Origin: Olivibacter oleidegradans
GTDB lineage: Bacteria > Bacteroidota > Bacteroidia > Sphingobacteriales > Sphingobacteriaceae
DNA: 64,000 nucleotides
Assembly: GCF_042432805.1 (NCBI RefSeq)
Contig: NZ_JBHLWO010000005.1
Coordinates: forward strand, 1-64,000
Direction: 5' to 3'
In this document: positions 16,933 through 25,752 of the stretch, one piece after another
Numbering within the stretch: position 1 is the stretch's first letter
How the letters are laid out: every line of letters begins with the position of its first letter
Notes under the pieces: model-generated
Seen by the model: only the letters and a program-made list of their open reading frames with translations
Databases searched by the model: none
Told to the model about the DNA's origin: nothing
Position numbers and translations under genes: made by a program

Positions 16933-17505
16933 CGCGACCTCAGATGTTGATATCATCTTGCGGAGGTTGTTTAACGCATAACGCATGCGCCCTAATGCCG
17001 TGTTTATACTAACATCCGTTACTTCTGCAATCTCTTTAAAACTCATATCTCCGTAATGGCGCATAATCAGCACCTCTTTTTGATCATCAGGCAATAATTG
17101 GATCATCTTCCTAAGATCCTTATGTGTTTGCTGTCTGATAATACGCTCTTCAGTACTTTCATCGTAGAACGGCAATACGTCGAATATATCAAATCCATCA
17201 CTATTGGCGATAAGGGGCGTACGCTTCTCTTTACGATAATAGTCAATCACCAAGTTATGCGCGATTCGCATGGCCCAGGGGAGAAATTTGCCTTCATCAT
17301 TATATCTCCCAGCTTGCAGCGTACTGATAACTTTGATGAAAGTATCCTGAAAAAGGTCCTCCGCTAAATAAGGATCTTTTACCAATAAGTAAATGGAAGT
17401 GTAAATTTTTGATTTATATCGATGTACTAACTCTTCAATTGCAGCCTCATTTCCGGCTAAATACAAATGAATTAGTTGTCGGTCAGTTTTCTTTTGCAGT
17501 GTCAT
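16918..17505 (-). CDS. ECF-type RNA polymerase sigma factor
   Basis: A 195-residue sigma-70 family protein with only regions 2 and 4. Region 2 is shown by AEDLFQDTFIKVI (about 48-60) and the DNA-melting helix WAMRIAHNLVIDYYRKEKR (about 82-100). Region 4 is shown by LPDDQKEVLIMRHYGDMSFKEIA and the recognition helix around 160-180. No anti-sigma gene is adjacent, so its control is not evident here. It is convergent with the App1 gene and divergent from uvrA. Confidence 0.93.
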   Translation of the reverse strand: MTLQKKTDRQLIHLYLAGNEAAIEELVHRYKSKIYTSIYLLVKDPYLAEDLFQDTFIKVISTLQAGRYNDEGKFLPWAMRIAHNLVIDYYRKEKRTPLIANSDGFDIFDVLPFYDESTEERIIRQQTHKDLRKMIQLLPDDQKEVLIMRHYGDMSFKEIAEVTDVSINTALGRMRYALNNLRKMISTSEVALKTG

Positions 17506-17699
17506 GCTATGCTACTTCGTCTTTTTTTTGTTATAAAAAAGTATGTTAAGTAGTTTTTTCCTCTATAGCAGTCCTCCTAAATTTAAGTAAGCCATCGGTT
17601 TAACCCAATCGATACATTAATAAATTTTTTCAAAGCAAAACATTTTTTTTAGAAAAACAAAGAAAAAATATGAAAATCGTTTGTTGTTTCTTTATTCTG

Positions 17700-17707
17700 T
17701 ATTTTTG
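17700..17707 (+). promoter_or_regulatory. Possible uvrA promoter, -7 box
   Basis: TATTTTTG fits TAnnTTTG and lies 67 bases before the uvrA ATG. A TTTG lies 16 bases upstream, shorter than the usual 19-21 spacing. The 269-base gap between the sigma gene and uvrA is otherwise AT-rich without recognisable features. Confidence 0.4.
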
Positions 17708-17774
17708 TACGCTCGATTTACGTAGGTAACGAAGAGGCGGAAATCGTTTAAAAAAAGCAAATTACGAGGTATAC

Positions 17775-20570
17775 ATGGCACAAAAGGTTGATTCAAACGC
17801 AAAATCTCATATACTTATCAAAGGCGCACGCGTCCATAATTTAAAAAACATTGATGTAACCATACCGAAAAACAGGTTGGTAGTTATCACAGGTATGTCG
17901 GGCTCAGGAAAATCATCCCTGGCTTTTGATACACTTTATGCAGAGGGACAACGCCGGTATGTAGAAAGCTTATCTTCCTACGCTAGACAGTTTATGGGGC
18001 GTATGAATAAACCGGAGGTAGATTACATCAAAGGAATTGCCCCGGCAATTGCCATTGAGCAAAAAGTAATTACAAGTAATCCGAGGTCTACAGTGGGAAC
18101 ATCAACAGAAATTTATGACTATTTGAAGTTATTGTTTGCCCGTATAGGAAAGACCATCTCGCCCATATCAGGAAAAGAAGTGCGAAAAGACAGCGTTACA
18201 GATGTAGTAAATTTTGTGTCCTCACTGCCTAGTGATACACAAATAACGATTTTAAGCCCCCTTCATCCTCATAATCAGCGGAAACTAAAAGAAGAATTAG
18301 CCGTCTTGCTCCAAAAGGGTTTTGTTCGAGTGGAGTACTTAGGCCGAATTGAGAAAATCGAGTCCCTAATCGAAGATAAAAAGGTTGCTAATAGCAGTGT
18401 CAACTTAGGTGATTTACGAATCGTTATTGACCGTATTCGTGTGAATCAAGAAGACGAAACTTTAAGTAGAATTGCTGATTCAGTCCAGACGGCCTTCTTT
18501 GAGGGAAAGGGGGACTGTTATATTGATGATGGAGAAAAGGAACATTTTTTCTGTGATCGATTTGAGTTAGACGGTATGGCATTTGAAGAACCGACTCCTA
18601 ACTTTTTCAGCTTTAATAATCCCTATGGAGCTTGTAGCAGGTGTGAAGGGTATGGGAAAGTGATCGGGATAGATCCCGACTTAGTAGTGCCCGATAAGAG
18701 CAAATCGGTATACGATGGAGCAATCGCTCCCTGGAGAGGAGAGAAAATGGGAGAATGGTTGAACCGATTTGTTAAAGTGGCCATAAAATTTGACTTTCCG
18801 GTGCATAGAGCCTATAAAGATTTATCGCCCGAACAAAGGCAAGTCTTGTGGAGCGGGAATCAATATTTTAGAGGTTTGGATGATTTCTTTAAAGAATTGG
18901 AAGAGCAGACCTATAAAATTCAATACCGAGTTATGTTATCACGTTATCGGGGGAAGACGGATTGTCCGGATTGTAAGGGAACCCGACTACGTAAAGATGC
19001 AGCCTATGTTAAAGTAGGAGGGAAATCAATTACCGATATGGTGCTTATGCCTCTTGATGATTTGTTAGATTTCTTCAACAATCTATCATTAGATAAGCAC
19101 GAGGAGACAATTGCAAAAAGGTTATTGATAGAAGTAAAGAACCGCGTGCGTTTTTTAACGGAAGTGGGGTTAGGATATTTAACATTGAATCGCCTTTCAA
19201 ACACACTTTCGGGCGGCGAATCACAGCGGATTAACTTAGCAACCTCTTTAGGAAGTTCTTTGGTGGGTTCCATATATGTCTTAGACGAACCGAGTATCGG
19301 TTTACATCCACGCGATACCCAACGTCTAATCGGGGTGCTTAAATCTTTACGTGATGTTGGCAATACTGTTTTGGTGGTAGAACATGAAGAAGAAATGATG
19401 CAGGCTGCGGATTACCTTATTGATATTGGTCCGGAAGCGGGTGTACATGGTGGGCAGCTAGTTTTTTCGGGAACATATCAAGAGATTCTTAAGGACGAGC
19501 AGAGTTTGACCGGAAAATACCTAAACGGAATCGAGGCCATTGGTATACCGAGTAGTAGAAGGAAGTGGCAGCACTTTGTAGAGATAAAAGGTGCTCGGGA
19601 GAACAATCTGAAAGGGATTGACGTGAAATTTCCGTTGTATACCTTTACGGTAGTATCCGGTGTGTCTGGTTCGGGGAAAACTTCCTTGGTGAAGCGTATA
19701 TTGTATCCTGCTTTGCAGAAAGCGACCGGTAATTATTCCGGCGAGCAAACCGGTGTTTTTGATGGTTTGGATGGAGACCTTCAGCTTGTTGAACGTGTCG
19801 AGATGGTAGATCAGAATCCGATAGGGAGGTCTTCGAGATCGAATCCGGTAACCTACGTAAAGGCGTGGGACGATATACGAGCGCTGTATAGTAGTCAGCC
19901 AGCTGCAAAAGCTGCGGGGTTAAAGCCAGCGGCTTTCTCTTTTAACGTAGAAGGAGGACGATGTGATGTTTGCCAAGGAGAAGGGGAAGTGAAAATTGAA
20001 ATGCAGTTTATGGCCGATATTTATCTTACCTGTGAGGCTTGTGGAGGTAAACGGTTTAAACAACAGGTGCTGGATATAACTTGGCAAGATAAGAATGTTT
20101 ATGATGTACTGGAATTAACGGTAGAAGAAGCTTTGACTTTTTTCGGCAAACAAGCGAAGATACTCAATAAAATCCAACCGCTGGCGGATGTAGGGTTAGG
20201 TTATGTGAAGCTCGGCCAATCGTCGAATACCTTGTCGGGAGGGGAAGCACAACGTATTAAGTTAGCTTCGTTTCTGGTGAAGGGAAACAACAGTAAGAAT
20301 ACACTTTTTATTTTTGATGAACCTACTACCGGGCTTCATTTTCACGATATTCGAAAGTTATTGAAGTCATTTGATGCATTGATTGCTCAGGGTAATACCA
20401 TCTTAGTCATTGAGCATAACATGGATGTCATCAAATGTGCCGACTGGGTGATAGATATCGGGCCGGAGGGTGGAGAGAAGGGTGGAGAGCTTGTATTTGA
20501 AGGAACACCGGAGGAACTTGTCAAACATTCGCAGTCTTATACCGGTCAGTTTCTCAAAGCACATATGTGA
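17775..20570 (+). CDS. uvrA: UvrABC excinuclease subunit A
   Basis: DNA damage-recognition ATPase of nucleotide excision repair. The 931-residue protein has two ABC modules. The first has Walker A GMSGSGKSS near residue 40 and signature LSGGESQR near 478; the second has Walker A GVSGSGKTS near 633 and signature LSGGEAQR near 823. Zinc-finger cysteines are present in CSRCEGYG, CPDCKGT, CDVCQGEG and CEACGGKR. Length is normal. It follows a likely own promoter and is divergent from the ECF sigma gene; the Rrf2 regulator starts about 70 bases later. Confidence 0.98.
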   Translation: MAQKVDSNAKSHILIKGARVHNLKNIDVTIPKNRLVVITGMSGSGKSSLAFDTLYAEGQRRYVESLSSYARQFMGRMNKPEVDYIKGIAPAIAIEQKVITSNPRSTVGTSTEIYDYLKLLFARIGKTISPISGKEVRKDSVTDVVNFVSSLPSDTQITILSPLHPHNQRKLKEELAVLLQKGFVRVEYLGRIEKIESLIEDKKVANSSVNLGDLRIVIDRIRVNQEDETLSRIADSVQTAFFEGKGDCYIDDGEKEHFFCDRFELDGMAFEEPTPNFFSFNNPYGACSRCEGYGKVIGIDPDLVVPDKSKSVYDGAIAPWRGEKMGEWLNRFVKVAIKFDFPVHRAYKDLSPEQRQVLWSGNQYFRGLDDFFKELEEQTYKIQYRVMLSRYRGKTDCPDCKGTRLRKDAAYVKVGGKSITDMVLMPLDDLLDFFNNLSLDKHEETIAKRLLIEVKNRVRFLTEVGLGYLTLNRLSNTLSGGESQRINLATSLGSSLVGSIYVLDEPSIGLHPRDTQRLIGVLKSLRDVGNTVLVVEHEEEMMQAADYLIDIGPEAGVHGGQLVFSGTYQEILKDEQSLTGKYLNGIEAIGIPSSRRKWQHFVEIKGARENNLKGIDVKFPLYTFTVVSGVSGSGKTSLVKRILYPALQKATGNYSGEQTGVFDGLDGDLQLVERVEMVDQNPIGRSSRSNPVTYVKAWDDIRALYSSQPAAKAAGLKPAAFSFNVEGGRCDVCQGEGEVKIEMQFMADIYLTCEACGGKRFKQQVLDITWQDKNVYDVLELTVEEALTFFGKQAKILNKIQPLADVGLGYVKLGQSSNTLSGGEAQRIKLASFLVKGNNSKNTLFIFDEPTTGLHFHDIRKLLKSFDALIAQGNTILVIEHNMDVIKCADWVIDIGPEGGEKGGELVFEGTPEELVKHSQSYTGQFLKAHM

Positions 20571-20640
20571 TTGCATAGAGGATTGTTGACCTTTATTACT
20601 AAAGGAAAATTCGTAATTTTACAAAAAGCAAAGGAATAAT

Positions 20641-21078
20641 ATGCTGTCGAAAAAATCAAAATATGCCATTAAAGCTCTTATTGTACTGGGAAAGAACTAC
20701 GGGAAAGAGCCGATGCAGATTTTAAAAATTGCTGAAGAGGAAAACATTCCGAAGAAATTTCTTGAGCAAATATTACTGGAAATGCGAAATGCGGGTATAT
20801 TGTATAGCAAAAAGGGAGCGGGCGGAGGATATAGTTTAAACAAAGATCCGGAAGACATTCGCTTATCGCAAGTTATCAGACTCACCGACGGCCCTATAGC
20901 CTTGCTACCCTGCGTAAGCTTGAATTTTTATAGGCGATGTGACGAATGCAAAACCGAAGAAACTTGTGGTATCAGAGATACTTTCGTAGATGTTAGAAAT
21001 GCGATGTTACAGATTTTGAATGATACCAGCATTGCCGATATTATTAAGCGTGAAGAGAATCTAGCTTTAGGTTTGTAA
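20641..21078 (+). CDS. Rrf2-family transcriptional regulator
   Basis: A 145-residue winged-helix regulator. The N-terminal helix-turn-helix has the family's IPKKFLEQILLEMRNAGI segment followed by the KKGAGGGYSL wing. The effector region has four cysteines (91, 100, 103, 109); the spacing differs from IscR (C-x5-C-x5-C), but an Fe-S cluster or thiol sensor is plausible. It sits directly upstream of siroheme and homocysteine genes, and a near-palindrome lies in the next intergenic region, so it probably controls sulfur assimilation. That role is inferred from position. Confidence 0.93.
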   Translation: MLSKKSKYAIKALIVLGKNYGKEPMQILKIAEEENIPKKFLEQILLEMRNAGILYSKKGAGGGYSLNKDPEDIRLSQVIRLTDGPIALLPCVSLNFYRRCDECKTEETCGIRDTFVDVRNAMLQILNDTSIADIIKREENLALGL

Positions 21079-21136
21079 TTAATGGATTGATAACCAATAG
21101 TTTAACGTCAAAATAAATATTTTAATAAAAAAAGAC

Positions 21137-21166
21137 TACTAAATTGGTATATTTTATATATATTTG
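21137..21166 (+). promoter_or_regulatory. Candidate operator and promoter for the cobA transcript
   Basis: TACTAAATTGGTA (21137-21149) is a near-perfect inverted repeat of the size bound by Rrf2 dimers. Ten bases downstream is TATATTTG (21159-21166), an exact Bacteroidota -7 box. The operator would cover the region just upstream of the -7 box, suitable for repression. The Rrf2 gene immediately upstream makes it the likely binder, which is inference. Confidence 0.45.
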
Positions 21167-21270
21167 TCTCGTTGATTTTTAATTTTGAAAATATGAAACG
21201 CTCCATCTGTAAAAATATGAAGAATATGTGTTATTTATTAACAAGTTAGGAGAGGGCGTGTAGATTTCCA

Positions 21271-21307
21271 AGAGGCCTCTTCAGTAACCTGCAGAGGCTT
21301 TTTTTTT
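21271..21307 (+). terminator. Leader hairpin with T run (attenuator-like) before cobA
   Basis: GCCTCT at 21275-21280 pairs with AGAGGC at 21293-21298 and is followed by nine T. The same GCCTCT can pair alternatively with the AGAGGC at 21271-21276 just before it, and the preceding leader holds GAGAGGGC. It lies between the predicted promoter and the cobA ATG, so if the promoter is real this is a terminator inside a leader. It may instead be the plain terminator of the Rrf2 gene. Confidence 0.6.
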
Positions 21308-21333
21308 AATTTGATATAAATAGGAGGCAATAT

Positions 21334-22143
21334 ATGGAAAGGCAGCAACATCCCGAATTTGAGAAGGTATATGTCGAACCAAAAATCACCTTGGTAGGCG
21401 CAGGCCCGGGAGATCCCGATTTGATTAGCATAAAAGGTGTTAAAGCACTTAAAACAGCGGATGTCGTAATATACGATGCGTTAGTGGACGAAGCATTATT
21501 AAGCTACGCTCCCAAAGAGGCAACCCGCGTTTATGTTGGTAATCCATCAGGAGACGAAAACTTTTCGCAAACAACAGTCAATCGCTTAATGGTTGATTAT
21601 GCGCTAAATTTTGGACATGTGGTCCGATTGAAAGGAGGCGACCTTTTCGTTTTCGGAAGGGGGTATGAAGAGTTGGAATATGCGGCATCGTACAGCGTGG
21701 AAACGGAAATTATACCCGGAATAAGCAGTGCCATTTCTGTGCCCGGTTTGCAGGGGATCCCCGTTACCCATAAGGGAAACAGTGATAGTTTGTGGATTTT
21801 AAGCGCCACCGATAGTAATGGTTCGTTTAATTGGGAGATTGAGGAAGCTGCGCGAAGCAGAGCGACTGTTGTCGTGTTATTGGGCTTTGCGCAATTGCCT
21901 GAAATCGTATCGATTTATAAAAAACTTGGTAAGGGGCGGTTGCCGGCGGCCGTTATACAGAACGGCTCAATGAAAAATGAAAGACTGGCCATTGGTGTCG
22001 TCAATACAATAGAGGAAGTTGCAGAAGAAGTATCCATTGATAACACAGGGCCGGTCCTATTAGTATTTGGTCAGGCAGTTGCTTTGCATAAAGATTTCTC
22101 ACGGATATTAAATTTCCTGGAACAGGATTTAAATTTGTATTAA
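21334..22143 (+). CDS. cobA: Uroporphyrinogen-III C-methyltransferase (SUMT)
   Basis: Adds two methyl groups from S-adenosylmethionine to uroporphyrinogen III to form precorrin-2, the precursor of siroheme for sulfite or nitrite reductase. The 269-residue protein has the SAM-binding start VGAGPGDPDL (about 21-30), the LKGGDLFVFGRG motif (about 99-110) and IPGISSAISVPG. The segment after YVGN differs from the usual K-R-x-G-x-H motif seen in many SUMTs, a moderate divergence. It is preceded by an Rrf2 gene and a structured leader and followed by a metZ-like gene, which points to sulfur assimilation. Confidence 0.9.
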   Translation: MERQQHPEFEKVYVEPKITLVGAGPGDPDLISIKGVKALKTADVVIYDALVDEALLSYAPKEATRVYVGNPSGDENFSQTTVNRLMVDYALNFGHVVRLKGGDLFVFGRGYEELEYAASYSVETEIIPGISSAISVPGLQGIPVTHKGNSDSLWILSATDSNGSFNWEIEEAARSRATVVVLLGFAQLPEIVSIYKKLGKGRLPAAVIQNGSMKNERLAIGVVNTIEEVAEEVSIDNTGPVLLVFGQAVALHKDFSRILNFLEQDLNLY

Positions 22144-22284
22144 GTTTTTTATATTTCCCTATAGATTTGGTTGTTTTTTATGAGGCGTTGGTTCATATAC
22201 GGATCAACGCTTTTTTGATGCGTTCCGACTTTGTTTATTACAAAACAATTAAAATAAAAGTTTCTAACTAAGTGAATTTTATGG

Positions 22285-22292
22285 TAGGTTTG
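22285..22292 (+). promoter_or_regulatory. Likely metZ promoter, -7 box
   Basis: TAGGTTTG fits TAnnTTTG and lies 19 bases before the ATG at 22312. No SAM-I or SAM-II riboswitch sequence is seen in the 168-base gap after cobA. Confidence 0.45.
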
Positions 22293-22311
22293 AGTCGACA
22301 ATAGAAATAGA

Positions 22312-23481
22312 ATGGAAGAACAAAGTAAATTAATTCGTAGTCAAACTCAACGTTCACAGAATCGCGAGCATTCTGTACCTTTATATTTAACCTCAAGTTT
22401 TATTTTTGATGATGCCGAGCAAGGGCGCGCTGTATTTGCCGGCGAGGAAGAAGGTATTGTATATTCTAGGTATTCTAATCCAAATACGAACGAATTTATA
22501 CAAAAAGTTTGTGAGCTGGAAGGAGCAGAGGCCGGTTTAGCCTTTTCTTCCGGAATGGCGGCGGTTTTTGCCTCTTTCGCTGCACTGCTGAAAAACGGAG
22601 ACCATATTGTGGCCTGTAGATCGGTTTTCGGTTCTACTCATCAACTGTTTACGACTTTATTTCCACGATGGGGCATTACCACCTCTTATGTAGATGCGAA
22701 GAATCCAGCTGATTGGGAGAAAGCCATTCAGCCTAATACGAAGATGATTTTTTTGGAAACGCCATCAAATCCAGGCTTGGAATTGGTAGACCTAGAGTGG
22801 TTAGGAACCTTCAAAAAAAAATATCCAAATATTATATTAAATGTAGATAACTGTTTTGCGACGCCCTATCTGCAAAAGCCGATACAATATGGTTTTGATT
22901 TAGTAAGCCATTCTGCCACGAAATACATGGACGGACAAGGACGTGTTTTAGGCGGGATTGTTGTAGGTAAACAGGAGTTGATCGACGAGATGATGTTTTT
23001 TATTCGGCACACCGGGCCGTCTATGTCACCCTTCAATGCTTGGATTATATCAAAAAGTCTTGAAACCCTGGCGCTTCGTATGGACCGCCATTGTGATAAT
23101 GCGTTGGCAGTAGCGGGCATGTTAGAGTCGCATAATGAGGTCGACCTTGTTCGCTATCCTTTCTTGCCCTCACATCCGCAATATGAGTTGGCCAAAAAAC
23201 AAATGAAGGCTGGAGGTGGCATTGTTACCTTTGTCATTAAAGGTGGCTTTGAACGTGCTAAACGTTTTCTCGATAATTTGAAGATGATCTTGATCACTTC
23301 TAACTTGGGCGATTCACGTACGATTGCAACGCATCCGGCGTCTACGACACATTCAAAATTAACAGATGCGGAGCGTGAACAAATCGGTATCTATCCGGGA
23401 ACCGTTCGTATTTCGGTCGGATTGGAAGATGTCAACGATATTTTGGTCGATTTGAAGCAGGCTTTGGACGGCAGCAAATAA
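22312..23481 (+). CDS. metZ: Trans-sulfuration PLP enzyme, O-succinylhomoserine sulfhydrylase type
   Basis: A 389-residue Cys/Met-metabolism PLP enzyme. The Schiff-base lysine is Lys204 in SHSATKYMDGQG, and the phosphate-binding SSGMAA is at 79-84. The KYMDGQGRVLGG sequence is characteristic of O-succinylhomoserine sulfhydrylases, which make homocysteine directly from sulfide, rather than of cystathionine synthases (KYxxGHSD). A role in methionine synthesis after sulfate reduction fits the upstream cobA. Specificity for the succinyl versus acetyl ester is not certain. A 7-bp hairpin (23497-23515) follows the stop but has no T run. Confidence 0.88.
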   Translation: MEEQSKLIRSQTQRSQNREHSVPLYLTSSFIFDDAEQGRAVFAGEEEGIVYSRYSNPNTNEFIQKVCELEGAEAGLAFSSGMAAVFASFAALLKNGDHIVACRSVFGSTHQLFTTLFPRWGITTSYVDAKNPADWEKAIQPNTKMIFLETPSNPGLELVDLEWLGTFKKKYPNIILNVDNCFATPYLQKPIQYGFDLVSHSATKYMDGQGRVLGGIVVGKQELIDEMMFFIRHTGPSMSPFNAWIISKSLETLALRMDRHCDNALAVAGMLESHNEVDLVRYPFLPSHPQYELAKKQMKAGGGIVTFVIKGGFERAKRFLDNLKMILITSNLGDSRTIATHPASTTHSKLTDAEREQIGIYPGTVRISVGLEDVNDILVDLKQALDGSK

Positions 23482-23615
23482 TTATCGGCTTTCGAAAAGG
23501 TCGGAGCTCGACCTTAAACGAGGAATGGAATACCGTTTAAAGCTTAGAGCAAAATTTTGTATGCATTGCTTGATACTGAAAGTATCATTAATTAACAGGA
23601 ATAATAACGAAATAA

Positions 23616-23650
23616 AGCTGGCAGCTGATGGCTGAAAGCTAAGAGCTAAG
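23616..23650 (+). repeat. Five degenerate 7-base tandem repeats
   Basis: Five consecutive heptamers (AGCTGGC, AGCTGAT, GGCTGAA, AGCTAAG, AGCTAAG) end three bases before the ATG of the OsmC gene. The period of seven and the AGCTRRN consensus are clear. Confidence 0.8.
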
Positions 23651-23653
23651 AAA

Positions 23654-24076
23654 ATGAAAGTAACACTAAACAGGCTAAACCAGGCGGTGCATTTTGAAGG
23701 TGAAAGTGCATCCACCGATGTAAAAGTCCATATTGACGGCTCTCCGGAAATTGGTGGTGAGGCATTAGGTGCACGCCCTATGGAGCTGGTGTTAATGGCT
23801 TTGGGTTCTTGTAGTGCACTCGACCTTATAAATATCCTGAAAAAACAAAAGCAGGAAATAGAGGATGTAAAAATTGAGGTTGATGGAAAACGAAAAGATG
23901 CGATCCCGGCCGTTTTTACCGATATTCATCTACTATTCAAGTTAAAAGGGCGTATTGACATCGAGAAGGCCAAGAAAGCAGCAGAGCTAGCAGTAAAGAA
24001 ATATTGTTCGGTACACGATATGTTGGTAGCAGGTGGCGTACAAATTACATATGAGATTGTAACTGAGGCTGTATAG
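23654..24076 (+). CDS. OsmC-family peroxiredoxin-like protein
   Basis: A 140-residue protein with the OsmC/Ohr fold and its two reactive cysteines in the family contexts: ALGSCSALD (about residue 56) and KKYCSVHDM (about 116). OsmC proteins reduce organic or fatty-acid hydroperoxides using lipoylated or thiol donors in the cytoplasm. The YhfA-like subgroup is suggested by the length and by ARPMELVLMALGSC. It follows the metZ-like gene on the same strand, and heptamer repeats lie immediately before its start. Confidence 0.92.
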   Translation: MKVTLNRLNQAVHFEGESASTDVKVHIDGSPEIGGEALGARPMELVLMALGSCSALDLINILKKQKQEIEDVKIEVDGKRKDAIPAVFTDIHLLFKLKGRIDIEKAKKAAELAVKKYCSVHDMLVAGGVQITYEIVTEAV

Positions 24077-24136
24077 TGTTAGTTGAACCTAAACATTTTA
24101 CGGTGTTTATTGTTTTCTGTGATAAAAACACATATT

Positions 24137-24667
24137 ATGACTTCTATATGGAAAGTTGATCCGGCGCATTCAGAAGTGCAATTTAAGGTAAAGCATCTGG
24201 TTATTTCCACGGTTGCGGGTAACTTTAATAAGTTTGATGGACAAATTGAGGCAACGAGCGAGGATTTTTCTGATGCAACGATTAGATTTATAATTGATGC
24301 TGATAGCATTGATACGAATATGAAGGATCGTGATGAACATCTCAGATCAGCCGATTTTTTTGATACGGCGAATTACCCTGAGTTGACCTTTCAGTCAAGC
24401 TCGTTTGAAAAAAAAGGAGGCCACGAATACTTGTTAAGAGGCGATTTAACGATCAAAGGACATACCCAGGCTGTGCAGTTTGAAGTAGAGTTTGGCGGTA
24501 CTGCTAAAGATTCGTACGGTAATCAAAAAGCGGGCTTTGAAGCAACCGCTAAGATCAGCCGACAGGTTTTTGGGCTGAAATGGAATGATTTGACGGAGGC
24601 TGGATCCGTAGTGGTTGGAGATGAAGTGAAAATCGTATTGAATCTGCAATTTATTAAACAATCATAA
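24137..24667 (+). CDS. YceI-family lipid/isoprenoid-binding protein
   Basis: A 176-residue beta-barrel protein of the YceI family, whose members bind polyisoprenoids or fatty acids in a lipocalin-like fold. It starts with WKVDPAHSEVQFKVKH, the family signature, and ends with GDEVKIVLNLQFIK. I chose ATG 24137 because the N-terminus then matches the second YceI protein in this window (55529-56062); the frame extends to 24083, but the added residues do not fit. No signal peptide is present, so this is a cytoplasmic member. It overlaps the convergent DUF2157 gene by six bases. Confidence 0.92.
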   Translation: MTSIWKVDPAHSEVQFKVKHLVISTVAGNFNKFDGQIEATSEDFSDATIRFIIDADSIDTNMKDRDEHLRSADFFDTANYPELTFQSSSFEKKGGHEYLLRGDLTIKGHTQAVQFEVEFGGTAKDSYGNQKAGFEATAKISRQVFGLKWNDLTEAGSVVVGDEVKIVLNLQFIKQS

Positions 24668-25729
24668 TTTGGGTGGGACGTCCTTCTTTTTTAGGAAGCT
24701 TCCACTCCAAATTTTTTCGGCTTTTCGTCCGATAAGCCAAAAGGATAAGGCGAGCAAAGAGAAGAAAATCGCTCGATTTATATTGTCCCATAGATATTCG
24801 AAGAATCGCGTATAAAGATTAATTAGAAGGAAGATGATGCCGAATTCACGGGCGATAATATCGTTCTTTTTGAGACCATACCAAGCAAATGCTAAACAAA
24901 CGACCGTTGAGAGTACTCCCCAATAAAATATATGATATTGCTTGGTAGCTGCCCATTTGTCTAAATCGCTATAGTTTCCGAAAATTGATAGCAACCATAA
25001 GGAAATAAGGAGATATAATACTCCCATGATGTAACTTAATTGTTTAAAGCCTCTAATAGCTGCCCATTTATTATGCAGAACCAAGGTGAAAACTGTTAGT
25101 AGTATTCCAAATATGGTAAAGCGCAATGGATAATTCATTCCCCAAAATTTAAATCCCCAATTGCTGTGGTAAGCAGTTTCGGTGGCAAACCATATACCTA
25201 GTGCGATCAACATAAAAGCCCAAATAGTTTTTGAAGAAAGCTGTATAGCAAGAACGGTATAAATGACTATAGACAATAAAAATAAGAATGAATACATCCC
25301 GTCACCTTTGTCGATAACCTTGCCCAGATAGCCAATGAAAGTAGCCGTAGAAAATACACCCAACACAATTAAGCTTTCATTGGTAAATAATTTCTCTGGA
25401 TGTCGTTTTTTGTTGAAATAACCCAGGTAATAAAATAAAAATGAAAGCAAAGCGCAAAACACGCAAATAATGATATTGGGTGTTTCGTATAGCGTTGACA
25501 AAAGTTGAAGAATCTCCTGATCGACAAATAAGGACAGGAAGGCCAGTACAATACAAGAGAGTGCAATCCAAAATGAATATTGTGCTAGACGTCTCCAGTC
25601 GAAGCCCTTCACCTCGTACGAGTGCCTAAGTCTGTCCGCCGTTTCTTTGTCAATCAGGCTGTTCTCTTCCCAATGTGCAATGGCGTTTTCAATAGCTTCT
25701 TGTTCGTTCTTATCGATATGAAGTTTCAT
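24662..25729 (-). CDS. DUF2157 multi-pass membrane protein
   Basis: A 355-residue integral membrane protein. A cytoplasmic N-terminal helix pair (about 1-50, with WEENSLIDKETADRLRHSYE) is followed by about ten hydrophobic segments. This is the layout of DUF2157 proteins, whose function is unknown. It starts 23 bases after the ribF stop on the same strand, so it is probably the last gene of the ribF transcript. Confidence 0.82.
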   Translation of the reverse strand: MKLHIDKNEQEAIENAIAHWEENSLIDKETADRLRHSYEVKGFDWRRLAQYSFWIALSCIVLAFLSLFVDQEILQLLSTLYETPNIIICVFCALLSFLFYYLGYFNKKRHPEKLFTNESLIVLGVFSTATFIGYLGKVIDKGDGMYSFLFLLSIVIYTVLAIQLSSKTIWAFMLIALGIWFATETAYHSNWGFKFWGMNYPLRFTIFGILLTVFTLVLHNKWAAIRGFKQLSYIMGVLYLLISLWLLSIFGNYSDLDKWAATKQYHIFYWGVLSTVVCLAFAWYGLKKNDIIAREFGIIFLLINLYTRFFEYLWDNINRAIFFSLLALSFWLIGRKAEKIWSGSFLKKKDVPPKL

Positions 25730-25752
25730 CCGGAAATTTAATATTGGAGAAA

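Noticed and set aside
22144..22311. Possible SAM riboswitch before the metZ-like gene
   Set aside because: Neither SAM-I nor SAM-II conserved sequences could be found; only a -7 promoter box is visible.
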